From positions 1-20,095 of the IMG/VR virus record IMGVR_UViG_3300032083_000232: 20,095 nt of DNA; one strand, 5' to 3'. This document shows positions 1-6,340 of the stretch, piece after piece (position 1 is the stretch's first letter; every line of letters starts with the position of its first letter). A program made the translations under genes and the position numbers. A model generated the notes under the pieces. That model worked only from the letters and a program-made list of their open reading frames with translations, did no database searches and was not told the DNA's origin. The DNA comes from a virus.

Positions 1-2
1 CC

Positions 3-1016
3 ATGCCTGACTCAGCTAGGAACAGAGTGCAAGAAGTTATATCTGAACTTGATGATGTACCTACTGACAATGATGAACTCCACTTAGACTTGGTCAACAA
101 TCTGTGGCTCAGAGATAGAGCAAGGCAGATAGGTGAGAAAGCACTTGAGATATTTACAGGTGAGAACGAAGAGTTTGGTGAACTGAGACGACTGATTGAT
201 GCAGTTGAAGATGGTCGCATAAGTGACAAGACTACCTACACTATGGTAGAAGATGACTTGGCTCAGTTGTTAGAAGATGTTGATGGAGAATCTGACTTCC
301 CTTTCGACTTCAACCTTATCCAAGAAAACCTTAAGGGTATGGATAGGGGAAACTTAGGTATTATATTTGCTAGACCTGAAGTTGGTAAGACCACCTTTTG
401 TTCTTTCTTGTTGTCTTCTTACATCAGGAGAAAGTTTAAGGTAGTCTATTGGGCAAACGAAGAACCTGCTAGGAAGATTAAACTCAGGGTTATACAATCT
501 TATTTTGAGGTGACAAAAAAAGAGATGATACAAAACAAGCCACAGTTAGTAGAACGGTATCGTAATGAGATTGCTCCTTACCTTAAGATTGCAGACTCTG
601 TTGGTACATCTATTGAAGAGGTTGACGAGTACGCAAAGTTGAATAGACCTGACATTATGTTCTGTGATCAGCTAGACAAGTTTAGAATTAGTGGTCAGTA
701 TAATCGTGGCGACGAAAGACTAAAGGAAACCTACGTGGCTGCAAGAGAAATTGCCAAGCGAAATCAACTACTTATGTGGGCAGTTAGTCAGGCAAGTTAC
801 GATGCACATGATCGTCAGTTTATTGACTACTCTATGCTTGACAACTCTAGAACGGGTAAGGCAGGTGAAGCTGATGTAATCATAGGTATTGGCAAGACGG
901 GGTCTAGTGAAGTTAACAATATCGTGAGACACATTTGTATATCCAAAAATAAAAACAACGGGTGGCATGGTATGATCAATGCTCAGATAGATGTGGATAG
1001 GGGTATTTACTATTGA
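3..1016 (+). CDS. RecA-fold replicative DNA helicase (DnaB / T7 gp4 helicase-domain type), probably 5'-truncated by the window edge
   Basis: Likely the hexameric, ATP-driven 5'-3' helicase that opens the phage replication fork. A Walker A-like loop ARPEVGKTT lies at residues 123-131, with A in place of the usual first G. A candidate catalytic glutamate sits in ANEEP (151-155), Walker B is PDIMFCDQ (216-223), a sensor-like segment ending in Q (WAVSQ, 259-263) follows, and the segment SRTGKAGEADVIIGI (282-296) matches the late conserved block of DnaB-family ATPases. The first ~100 residues are acidic and helical, without a primase zinc finger or TOPRIM motif. The frame is open to the left edge and the visible ATG has only two bases before it, so the true start probably lies outside. 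The stop overlaps the TTG start of the HNH gene. Family placement is firm; the exact subfamily is inferred. Confidence 0.85.
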   Translation: MPDSARNRVQEVISELDDVPTDNDELHLDLVNNLWLRDRARQIGEKALEIFTGENEEFGELRRLIDAVEDGRISDKTTYTMVEDDLAQLLEDVDGESDFPFDFNLIQENLKGMDRGNLGIIFARPEVGKTTFCSFLLSSYIRRKFKVVYWANEEPARKIKLRVIQSYFEVTKKEMIQNKPQLVERYRNEIAPYLKIADSVGTSIEEVDEYAKLNRPDIMFCDQLDKFRISGQYNRGDERLKETYVAAREIAKRNQLLMWAVSQASYDAHDRQFIDYSMLDNSRTGKAGEADVIIGIGKTGSSEVNNIVRHICISKNKNNGWHGMINAQIDVDRGIYY

Positions 1017-1384
1017 CATATAAACATGGTGACATTGGTGTAGATGGTCGTATGTTTTGGTCATACAATGTAAAGTCTAAGGGTGGAGAAGATTGGAGAT
1101 CATCCGATCAGTTTCATAAAACGAAACAAGAGAGAAGAGACAGAACAACAAGGATTAGAAATATAAGAAAGAAGTGGTTAAACTACATTAAGATGAAGTG
1201 TGGTTGTCAAATATGTGGGTACAAAGAACACCCGTTAGGATTACAGTTTGATCATCTCAAAGACAAACACAAGAGTATATCTAGCATGAGAAGCTATAGT
1301 TTAAAAGTTTTGATGCTAGAGGTAAGGAAGTGTAGAGTTCTTTGTGCAAACTGTCACATGATAGAAACTTTTAAGGATAGATAG
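1013..1384 (+). CDS. HNH endonuclease, free-standing, between helicase and DNA polymerase
   Basis: A 123-residue protein with a C-terminal HNH (beta-beta-alpha metal) nuclease fold. The zinc pairs are CQIC (C65, C68) and CANC (C111, C114), the catalytic pair is D80-H81 in LQFDHL, and H115 follows directly in CANCH. The N-terminal segment GVDGRMFWSY and GGEDWRS resembles the leader found in many phage HNH proteins. The chosen start is TTG at 1013, overlapping the helicase stop (TTGA), with a purine-rich GGATAGGGG at 995-1003 as a Shine-Dalgarno candidate. The next in-frame ATG (1052) would remove the conserved leader. HNH genes beside phage polA and nrd genes are often homing endonucleases, so a homing role or host-DNA degradation are both possible. 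The fold is clear; the biological role is inferred. Confidence 0.85.
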   Translation: MTYKHGDIGVDGRMFWSYNVKSKGGEDWRSSDQFHKTKQERRDRTTRIRNIRKKWLNYIKMKCGCQICGYKEHPLGLQFDHLKDKHKSISSMRSYSLKVLMLEVRKCRVLCANCHMIETFKDR

Positions 1385-1386
1385 TA

Positions 1387-1971
1387 ATGAATATATTAAC
1401 GTTAGATGTGGAGACGACTCATAAAACAAAGGAATCAGGTGGCACTACTGCTTTGCCTTATTTTAACAATAGGCTTGTATCTATCGGATATAAGTGGTTA
1501 GGAGAAGATGAGGTAGGCTACGACTTTATACACCACTCAGATGAGAGAGGGTTTGTAGATACAGATTGGTTTGATAAGATGCAGGGTACTTTGAATAGTG
1601 CTGATGTCATAGTAGGACAGAACTTTAAGTTTGATCTTACGTGGCTAAGAGCATGTGGCTTTACCTACGATGGTAGCATCTATGATACTATGGTGGCTGA
1701 GTACATCTTAGCTAAGGCACGTAGGTGGTCACTTAGTCTTGACTCTCTTGCAAAACGATATGGTGTTACACAAAAAGAAAAAGATTTGGTTGCACCTTAT
1801 CTAAAAGATGGTAAAACATTTTATGATATACCCTATGACATAGTAAAAGAATATGGTATAGCAGACGTAATTGCTACAGAAGAAGTGGCAGTAAAACAAC
1901 TTGAAGCCTTTGGCACAACATTTGGAGAACTATTTAATGACATTAGTACCGACACTCAAGCTTTCGCTTGA
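1387..1971 (+). CDS. 3'-5' proofreading exonuclease subunit of a split family-A DNA polymerase (DEDDy)
   Basis: A 194-residue stand-alone version of the proofreading exonuclease domain normally fused to the N-terminus of phage family-A DNA polymerases. Exo I is D7 and E9 (LDVET), Exo II is N79-x3-D83 (NFKFD), and Exo III is Y156-x3-D160 (YGIAD). All catalytic metal ligands of the DEDDy class are therefore present and the domain should be active. AAGGA at 1373-1377 is a good ribosome site for the ATG at 1387. The similarity to polymerases ends near residue 183. The last ~11 residues are read past the point where the polymerase resumes in the +1 frame, so they look like a frame-specific tail. 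The product presumably works in trans with the polymerase encoded immediately downstream. Confidence 0.88.
   Translation: MNILTLDVETTHKTKESGGTTALPYFNNRLVSIGYKWLGEDEVGYDFIHHSDERGFVDTDWFDKMQGTLNSADVIVGQNFKFDLTWLRACGFTYDGSIYDTMVAEYILAKARRWSLSLDSLAKRYGVTQKEKDLVAPYLKDGKTFYDIPYDIVKEYGIADVIATEEVAVKQLEAFGTTFGELFNDISTDTQAFA
1924..1929 (+). promoter_or_regulatory. Internal Shine-Dalgarno (GGAGAA) for the separate polymerase subunit
   Basis: GGAGAA lies seven bases before the ATG at 1937, inside the 3' end of the exonuclease gene. It decides the start of the polymerase gene in the +1 frame. The alternative upstream in-frame start is a TTG at 1901 with no comparable ribosome site. Confidence 0.65.
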
Positions 1972-3469
1972 AATGACAAACGTTCTTACTCGTATTGAGA
2001 TGAACGGACTTAAGATAAACTTGGATACCCTCGATGAAATTGAAAAGGAATATAATAAGGAACTATCCTATTTGGAAACAAAACTGCAATCGATGGCTAG
2101 ACAAGCTATGGGTGATACTCCTGTTAATCTATCTAGTCCAGATGATAGGAGTGTTCTTTTATATTCACGTAAAGTAAAAGACAAACCTCTCTGGTCGATG
2201 ACATTCAATCTGGGTCAGGAGATGAGGGGCAACACAATCAAACCTAAGCTACGTACACGTATGAAGAAGAATGATTTCATTCGTAACGTGAGGAACATGA
2301 CTGACATTGTCTACAAAACTGTAGGTCAACAATGTGCAGGTTGTCTAGGTCATGGCAAGGTCAGACCCGTCAATAAGAATGGAGAGCCAAGTAAAATACT
2401 CAGGATATGCAAGCCGTGTAAAGGTAAAGGCACTAGGTACACAGACACTAATGAGGTAGCAGGCTTTAAGATTGTACCTCGTAATCCAAAAGATACTGCA
2501 TCTGCAGGGTTTAAGACTGACAAAGTAACTCTTGAGGACAGATCAACAGAACTAAGTGGCGATGCCCGTGAGTTTTGTGTAGCCTACTCTAGATACAATG
2601 CTATTCGTACCTACCTATCTACCTTTGTTGAAGGCATGAAGAACAATGTTGATGACGATAACTTCATTCATCCTGAGTTCATGCAGTGTGTTACGGCTAC
2701 GGGTAGACTATCTAGTCGTAATCCTAACTTCCAAAACATGCCACGTGGTTCTACCTTTGCCATACGTAAGATAGTCGAAAGTAGATTTGATGGTGGCTAC
2801 ATACTTGAGGGTGACTACTCTCAGTTGGAGTTCAGGGTGGCAGGTTTCTTAGCCAAAGACCCACAAGCATATGATGATGTTCTCAAGGGAACTGACGTTC
2901 ACAACTACACTGCATCTATAATAGGGTGTTCAAGGCAGGATGCAAAGGCACACACGTTCAAACCTCTCTATGGTGGGGTAAGTGGTACTCCAGCACAACA
3001 AGCCTACTACACGGCTTTTAAAGAGAAGTATGAGCAGGTGACCGAATGGCACAAGGAATTAGAAAAGGAAGCAGTCAAGACTAAAGAGATCAAGTTACCA
3101 TCGGGTCGTGTCTATTGTTTCCCTGATGCTAAGTGGACTGATTGGGGGGCAGCCACGAACAGAACTGCTATCTGTAACTACCCCGTACAAGGATTTGCAA
3201 CTGCTGACTTGCTACCTATTGCCTTAGTTGAGCTAGACAAGGTGATGAGAAAATTAAGAATGGAGTCAGTCATATGCAACACAGTACATGATTCAATAGT
3301 ACTTGACGTACATCCTGATGAAAAAGATCAGTGTATCAAGGTATTATCTGAAGCCATGTTATCTATTTCTGATGGCTCGAAAGCTAGGTACGGCTTAGAA
3401 TACGACATGCCAATAGGAATAGAATTAAAAATAGGAAATAATTGGCTTGACTTGCATGAAATACAGTAG
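1937..3469 (+). CDS. DNA polymerase family A, polymerase subunit with DnaJ-type zinc-binding insertion
   Basis: A 510-residue DNA-directed DNA polymerase for phage genome replication, lacking its exonuclease domain, which is the preceding gene. Family-A motifs (numbered from this ATG): a conserved entry IEMNGLKI near 20-27; TATGRLSSRNPNFQN (254-268); motif A EGDYSQLE with metal-binding D293; motif B R333-x3-K337-x3-F341-x3-Y345-G; motif C VHDS with H451-D452. The position equivalent to E. coli Pol I 762 is Phe, followed by an unusual Lys. Between the entry region and the polymerase core is a partial DnaJ central domain: CAGCLGHG (C133, C136) and CKPCKGKG (C158, C161), probably binding one zinc ion. 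As I recall, this insertion marks HMO-2011-type marine phages. The gene overlaps the exonuclease gene by 35 nt in the +1 frame and has its own GGAGAA site. Assembly error or programmed frameshift are alternatives to a true split gene. Confidence 0.93.
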   Translation: MTLVPTLKLSLEMTNVLTRIEMNGLKINLDTLDEIEKEYNKELSYLETKLQSMARQAMGDTPVNLSSPDDRSVLLYSRKVKDKPLWSMTFNLGQEMRGNTIKPKLRTRMKKNDFIRNVRNMTDIVYKTVGQQCAGCLGHGKVRPVNKNGEPSKILRICKPCKGKGTRYTDTNEVAGFKIVPRNPKDTASAGFKTDKVTLEDRSTELSGDAREFCVAYSRYNAIRTYLSTFVEGMKNNVDDDNFIHPEFMQCVTATGRLSSRNPNFQNMPRGSTFAIRKIVESRFDGGYILEGDYSQLEFRVAGFLAKDPQAYDDVLKGTDVHNYTASIIGCSRQDAKAHTFKPLYGGVSGTPAQQAYYTAFKEKYEQVTEWHKELEKEAVKTKEIKLPSGRVYCFPDAKWTDWGAATNRTAICNYPVQGFATADLLPIALVELDKVMRKLRMESVICNTVHDSIVLDVHPDEKDQCIKVLSEAMLSISDGSKARYGLEYDMPIGIELKIGNNWLDLHEIQ

Positions 3470-3510
3470 TAAGGTTAATTACATTTTAAATAAACTTAAA
3501 GGAAATAAAA

Positions 3511-4362
3511 ATGGAATCAAATGAAATGACAATTGGAAACGAAATGGATCAGTTAGTATCAGCTTTTAACGATGATGATACTGCTACGTTTATGGAACTA
3601 ACAGGACAAGCTAAGGCGACATCCAACGTTGGACTACCAAGATTGAACATTAACTACGACACGGAGACAGACGATGGTACTGCCTTAACACGTGGTTCGT
3701 GGAAGATGTTTGTAGATGGTGAGTTCATCTACGCTAAAGATGTGTTGATCAGACCTATCCTACGTACATTCGAGTGGAGTGTATATGATATGGAGCAGGG
3801 AACTTTCTCTTGCAAGTCAGTACAGAAGCCTACATTGGCAGGAGAATTTCCTGACTCATCAGCAGGCAATAAGTGTGGTAGATTATCAATGAAAGAAGAA
3901 GAGGTTCTTAAGGATGATGACCCACTCAAAGTAAAGTCACGTTCTGCAGTGTGTAACCAAGTTATATATGGTCAGATAAGTGGTGACTTCACTAAGGCAG
4001 ATGGCACAAAGGTAGATATAAAGGACAAGCCTTTCGTATCTTACTTCAAGCGATCAGGCTTTAGACCTATCAGAGATTTCATAGATGGCTTAACTAGACA
4101 GAAGAAGATCATGCAAAAGGTTGTTATTAAGTTAGCGACTAGCAGGGTCAAGTCAGGTTCAGTTGTTTACTATGTACCTGTTCCGACTCTCCATTCGGAA
4201 GTACAAGTCTCGGATACAGATAAGACATTGATGAAAGATTTCTCAGAGACTGTAAAGGCTCACAATGAGAACATTTTAATTCAGAACAGAGAAGCTTTGA
4301 AACTCATTTCTCCTAGTGAGGAACAAGACTTGTCGGCTGATTTCAATGTTAAATCTGCTTAA
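3511..4362 (+). CDS. Conserved phage protein of unknown function, candidate ssDNA-binding protein
   Basis: A 283-residue soluble protein with no signal peptide or membrane segment. The middle (roughly residues 45-235) alternates beta-like stretches such as SWKMFVDGEFIYAKDVLIRP and GSVVYYVPVPTLHSEV, and the C-terminal tail contains the acidic patch SPSEEQDLSADF. It sits between the polymerase and the recombination nuclease, where T7-like replication modules often carry the single-stranded DNA-binding protein. A beta-rich core with an acidic tail is consistent with that, but no diagnostic motif is visible. It has a good ribosome site (AAAGGAAA, 3498-3505) and the largest gap on the + strand in front of it (41 nt, AT-rich, no clear promoter), so it may be translated more strongly than its coupled neighbours. 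The gene is certain; its function is a guess from position. Confidence 0.7.
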   Translation: MESNEMTIGNEMDQLVSAFNDDDTATFMELTGQAKATSNVGLPRLNINYDTETDDGTALTRGSWKMFVDGEFIYAKDVLIRPILRTFEWSVYDMEQGTFSCKSVQKPTLAGEFPDSSAGNKCGRLSMKEEEVLKDDDPLKVKSRSAVCNQVIYGQISGDFTKADGTKVDIKDKPFVSYFKRSGFRPIRDFIDGLTRQKKIMQKVVIKLATSRVKSGSVVYYVPVPTLHSEVQVSDTDKTLMKDFSETVKAHNENILIQNREALKLISPSEEQDLSADFNVKSA

Positions 4363-5236
4363 AATCCAAGACTACATGCAAAAAGCAACTAGGGGGGAAG
4401 TCACGATCTCCCCTAGTGCTATTATGGACTTTGCAAAAGAATGTAAAGAGTCTGTAGAAAGACAGTTAAATAAAGAACGTAAGTTCAGTATCCGTATGTC
4501 AGGACTAGGTAGACCATTGTGTCAACAGTTACTAGATAGGCAGGGTATCAAAGAAGACATGGACTACAATGCTTTGTTTCGATTTATGTTTGGTGACTTA
4601 GTTGAATCAGTCATCGTACTTATCATGGAACAAGCAGACGTAGAGATAGTAGATAAACAAAAAGCAGTTAAGCTAGACATCGGTGGACATACAGTAACAG
4701 GTACACTTGATCTTATCTTGAGAGATGAGATGGGGATAGAGAAAGTTTGGGATGTCAAGTCTGCAAGTGAGTGGGCATTTAAGTTTAAGTACACGGGATT
4801 TGGTGGCTACGATAAGATAAAGGAAGATGATCCTTTTGGCTATATAATGCAAGGGCATCTGTATGGTGAAGCTACGGGTCTGCCGTTTGGTGGGTGGATC
4901 GTTGTAAACAAATCTAGTGGTGAGATTGCTATGGTGGAAGCACCTGATTGGCAAGAAGAAGACAGAAAAGAATATTTAAAAGATGCAGAGGTAAGAGTAA
5001 AAAGATTACTTGATCCTAACCCTGACTTTGTAAAACCATTTAAGTCTGAGTTTGAGACGTACAAAGTAAAAGGTGAAATCATAAGGACAGGTAACAAGAC
5101 CCTACCTAAGATATGTGGCATGTGTGGATACAGATCACACTGTTGGTCAAAGGCACAGTTACACGATAAGGTAATATCTAAAGCTAAGACACGACCTAAA
5201 GTGTGGTATGATGTTTTAAAAAAGAAAGAGATTTAA
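4346..5236 (+). CDS. Cas4/RecB-like PD-(D/E)XK exonuclease with predicted 4Fe-4S cluster
   Basis: A 296-residue nuclease that probably performs the DNA-end resection or host-DNA degradation role that gp6 exonuclease has in T7. Motifs in order: C59 (GRPLC), GDLVES with E87, GTLDLIL with D122, VWDVKSA with D136 and K138, QGHLYGEATG with the QxxxY pair Q169/Y173, then CGMCGYRSHC giving C257, C260 and C266 (CX2CX5C). One cysteine before the nuclease core plus CX2CX5C after it is the Fe-S cluster arrangement of Cas4 and AddB. There is no CRISPR array or other cas gene here, so this is a phage recombination or degradation enzyme. The start is uncertain: ATG 4346 overlaps the previous gene by 17 nt, ATG 4376 is the next option, and neither has a strong ribosome site. 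GTG 4316 is less likely. Confidence 0.85.
   Translation: MLNLLKIQDYMQKATRGEVTISPSAIMDFAKECKESVERQLNKERKFSIRMSGLGRPLCQQLLDRQGIKEDMDYNALFRFMFGDLVESVIVLIMEQADVEIVDKQKAVKLDIGGHTVTGTLDLILRDEMGIEKVWDVKSASEWAFKFKYTGFGGYDKIKEDDPFGYIMQGHLYGEATGLPFGGWIVVNKSSGEIAMVEAPDWQEEDRKEYLKDAEVRVKRLLDPNPDFVKPFKSEFETYKVKGEIIRTGNKTLPKICGMCGYRSHCWSKAQLHDKVISKAKTRPKVWYDVLKKKEI
4388..4417 (+). other. GC-rich inverted repeat / RNA hairpin at the start of the Cas4-like gene
   Basis: ACTAGGGG (4388-4395) pairs perfectly with CCCCTAGT (4410-4417) around a 14-nt loop, with partial extra pairing inside. It lies within the first codons of the nuclease gene, twelve bases after the alternative ATG at 4376. No T-run follows, so it is not a typical terminator. 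In mRNA it could affect initiation or processing; as DNA it is a short palindrome with a spacer. Function is inferred only. Confidence 0.5.
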
Positions 5237-5631
5237 TGTCGGCTATCTACCTACACAACTACCAAACTAAGTTGCTTGAGTTGAACGAGAACTTGTATCA
5301 TGTGTACATTGAGTCTCACAAAGGTATAGGTGGGGGTAGAGATATAACATTCCTTAGACAACACGACAGAGGTATACCTTTGACACTCAGAGATAACTTC
5401 TCTGAACACGGAACGTTAACTCCTGAGACAGAAGCTAGAGACATTGTCAAGGTAGAGAACGAGTTTCAAACAATTAACTATAGCCTTAACTATGGAAAAA
5501 TTTTATGTGTGCCGATATATCCCCTGCTAGACGAACTTATTACAATAGAAAAACAATCCCCGAAGATGGCAGGATATATAAACAAACGCCTAGAATCATT
5601 GAGTTGGAAAATCCAAACGGGGAGAACATAG
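5236..5631 (+). CDS. Hypothetical protein between two nuclease genes
   Basis: A 131-residue protein I do not recognise. It starts at an ATG overlapping the stop of the Cas4-like gene (TAATG) and ends with a stop overlapping the GTG start of endonuclease I (TAGTG), so it is embedded in a coupled string of genes. The N-terminal part carries KGIGGGRDITFLRQHDRG and the C-terminal part is mixed hydrophobic (ILCVPIYPLLDELITI). There is no signal peptide, no clear membrane span and no cysteine pairs. The last ~125 nt are also open in the endonuclease I frame. Its place between recombination nucleases suggests an accessory role in DNA processing, but the sequence does not show one. Confidence 0.65.
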   Translation: MSAIYLHNYQTKLLELNENLYHVYIESHKGIGGGRDITFLRQHDRGIPLTLRDNFSEHGTLTPETEARDIVKVENEFQTINYSLNYGKILCVPIYPLLDELITIEKQSPKMAGYINKRLESLSWKIQTGRT

Positions 5632-6005
5632 TGGCTAAACAAAATGCAGGATATCGATCTAAGTTTGAGTTAGCATTGGCTAAGAAACTTATTGATAACA
5701 AAATAAAATTTGAGTACGAGAAACACAAGATAACATTCGTACCTAAGATACGTACCTACACTCCTGACTTTTACATTCCTGCTACGGGTATATACATTGA
5801 AGCTAAGGGTGAGTTTGATAAAGCAGACAGAGTTAAGATGGCTTTGATTAAAGAACAACACAAGAAGTTAGATATACGTATGGTGTTTATGAACGCTAGA
5901 AATAAAATCTACAAAGGAAGTAAGACTACCTATGCTGATTGGTGTCTCAAGCACAACTACAGATGGGCAGAAGGATCAATACCTATGGAGTGGCTAAAGA
6001 AATGA
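5631..6005 (+). CDS. Endonuclease I, Holliday-junction resolvase (T7 gp3 family)
   Basis: A 124-residue resolvase that cleaves four-way and branched DNA and helps break down host DNA and debranch replicated phage DNA before packaging. It aligns by eye with T7 gp3 along nearly its whole length: KIKFEYEKHKI, YTPDFYIP, GIYIEAKG, LIKEQHKKLDIRMVF, KIYKGSKTTYADWCLKHN and IPMEWLKK all have clear counterparts. The PD-(D/E)XK catalytic set E13, D46, E57 and K59 corresponds to T7 E20, D55, E65 and K67. The chosen start is GTG 5631, overlapping the previous stop (TAGTG), with GGGGAGAA ending at 5626. T7 gp3 is 149 residues with a similar N-terminal lead. An in-frame ATG at 5505 would add 42 residues and cannot be excluded. 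A small TTGGA/TCCAA hairpin lies at 5604-5616, just upstream. Confidence 0.93.
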   Translation: MAKQNAGYRSKFELALAKKLIDNKIKFEYEKHKITFVPKIRTYTPDFYIPATGIYIEAKGEFDKADRVKMALIKEQHKKLDIRMVFMNARNKIYKGSKTTYADWCLKHNYRWAEGSIPMEWLKK

Positions 6006-6340
6006 AAAAGAAAGATATGAATACAATGATGTCATTGGAAAAAGATAAGTACTATGTCATTATATCTGAACTGCCAGACGATCAGTTTCATCTGGTTGCC
6101 TACGATACAACAGGTAAAAAGTACAAGACCTTTGAAGATCACACGGTTGCATCAATCATGCACGAGGGTGTCATGGCTTTGCTACGTAGACGGGGCGATG
6201 AAGTGTTTCGTTGTGGGGAAGCTGAGATAGAGTTTAACTTCTCAGCCAAAGAACTTCAGATAGAGTACCAAGATGAAACAGGAGAAAAGCTTGACTTACC
6301 TGAAAACGTAGTTAAAATAGATTTTGGTAAAGAACAGTAG
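6002..6340 (+). CDS. Small hypothetical protein
   Basis: A 112-residue acidic soluble protein I do not recognise. The start is ATG 6002, overlapping the endonuclease I stop (ATGA), with GGAG at 5987-5990 upstream. A further in-frame TTG at 5939 lies inside endonuclease I and is less likely. The body contains KYYVIISELPDDQFHLVAYD and a C-terminal FNFSAKELQIEYQDETGEK, which reads as a small alpha/beta domain. There are no membrane segments and only one cysteine (RCGEAE). It is coupled both upstream (ATGA) and downstream (TAGTG to the DUF3310 gene), so it is made with the replication enzymes. Confidence 0.7.
   Translation: MKKKDMNTMMSLEKDKYYVIISELPDDQFHLVAYDTTGKKYKTFEDHTVASIMHEGVMALLRRRGDEVFRCGEAEIEFNFSAKELQIEYQDETGEKLDLPENVVKIDFGKEQ

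Noticed and set aside
768-1064. 98-residue - strand frame over the helicase end
   Set aside because: It is antisense to conserved helicase motifs, with no coding character or ribosome site.
1901-1936. TTG 1901 as the polymerase start
   Set aside because: It has no Shine-Dalgarno, would add only residues lacking family similarity, and is outcompeted by ATG 1937 with GGAGAA.
1930-1975. Programmed +1 ribosomal frameshift joining exonuclease and polymerase
   Set aside because: The known +1 model (prfB) needs a slippery CUU before an in-frame stop with a Shine-Dalgarno about three bases away. Here the stop is preceded by GCT, and the GGAGAA lies far upstream, seven bases before an ATG. An independent start explains it better, though the frameshift is not excluded.
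4346-5236. CRISPR adaptation module suggested by the Cas4-like nuclease
   Set aside because: There is no repeat-spacer array, cas1 or cas2 in the window. The gene lies in a replication block, where such nucleases are common in phages.
5485-5510. -1 frameshift linking the 131-residue gene to endonuclease I (A- and T-rich run near GGAAAAATTTTATG)
   Set aside because: In the reading frame used, the run does not form an X XXY YYZ heptamer. GTG 5631 with GGGGAG gives a family-length resolvase without it.
5939-6001. TTG 5939 start giving a 133-residue protein upstream of the DUF3310 gene
   Set aside because: The extra residues overlap the conserved C-terminus of endonuclease I; ATG 6002 fits the ATGA coupling pattern.
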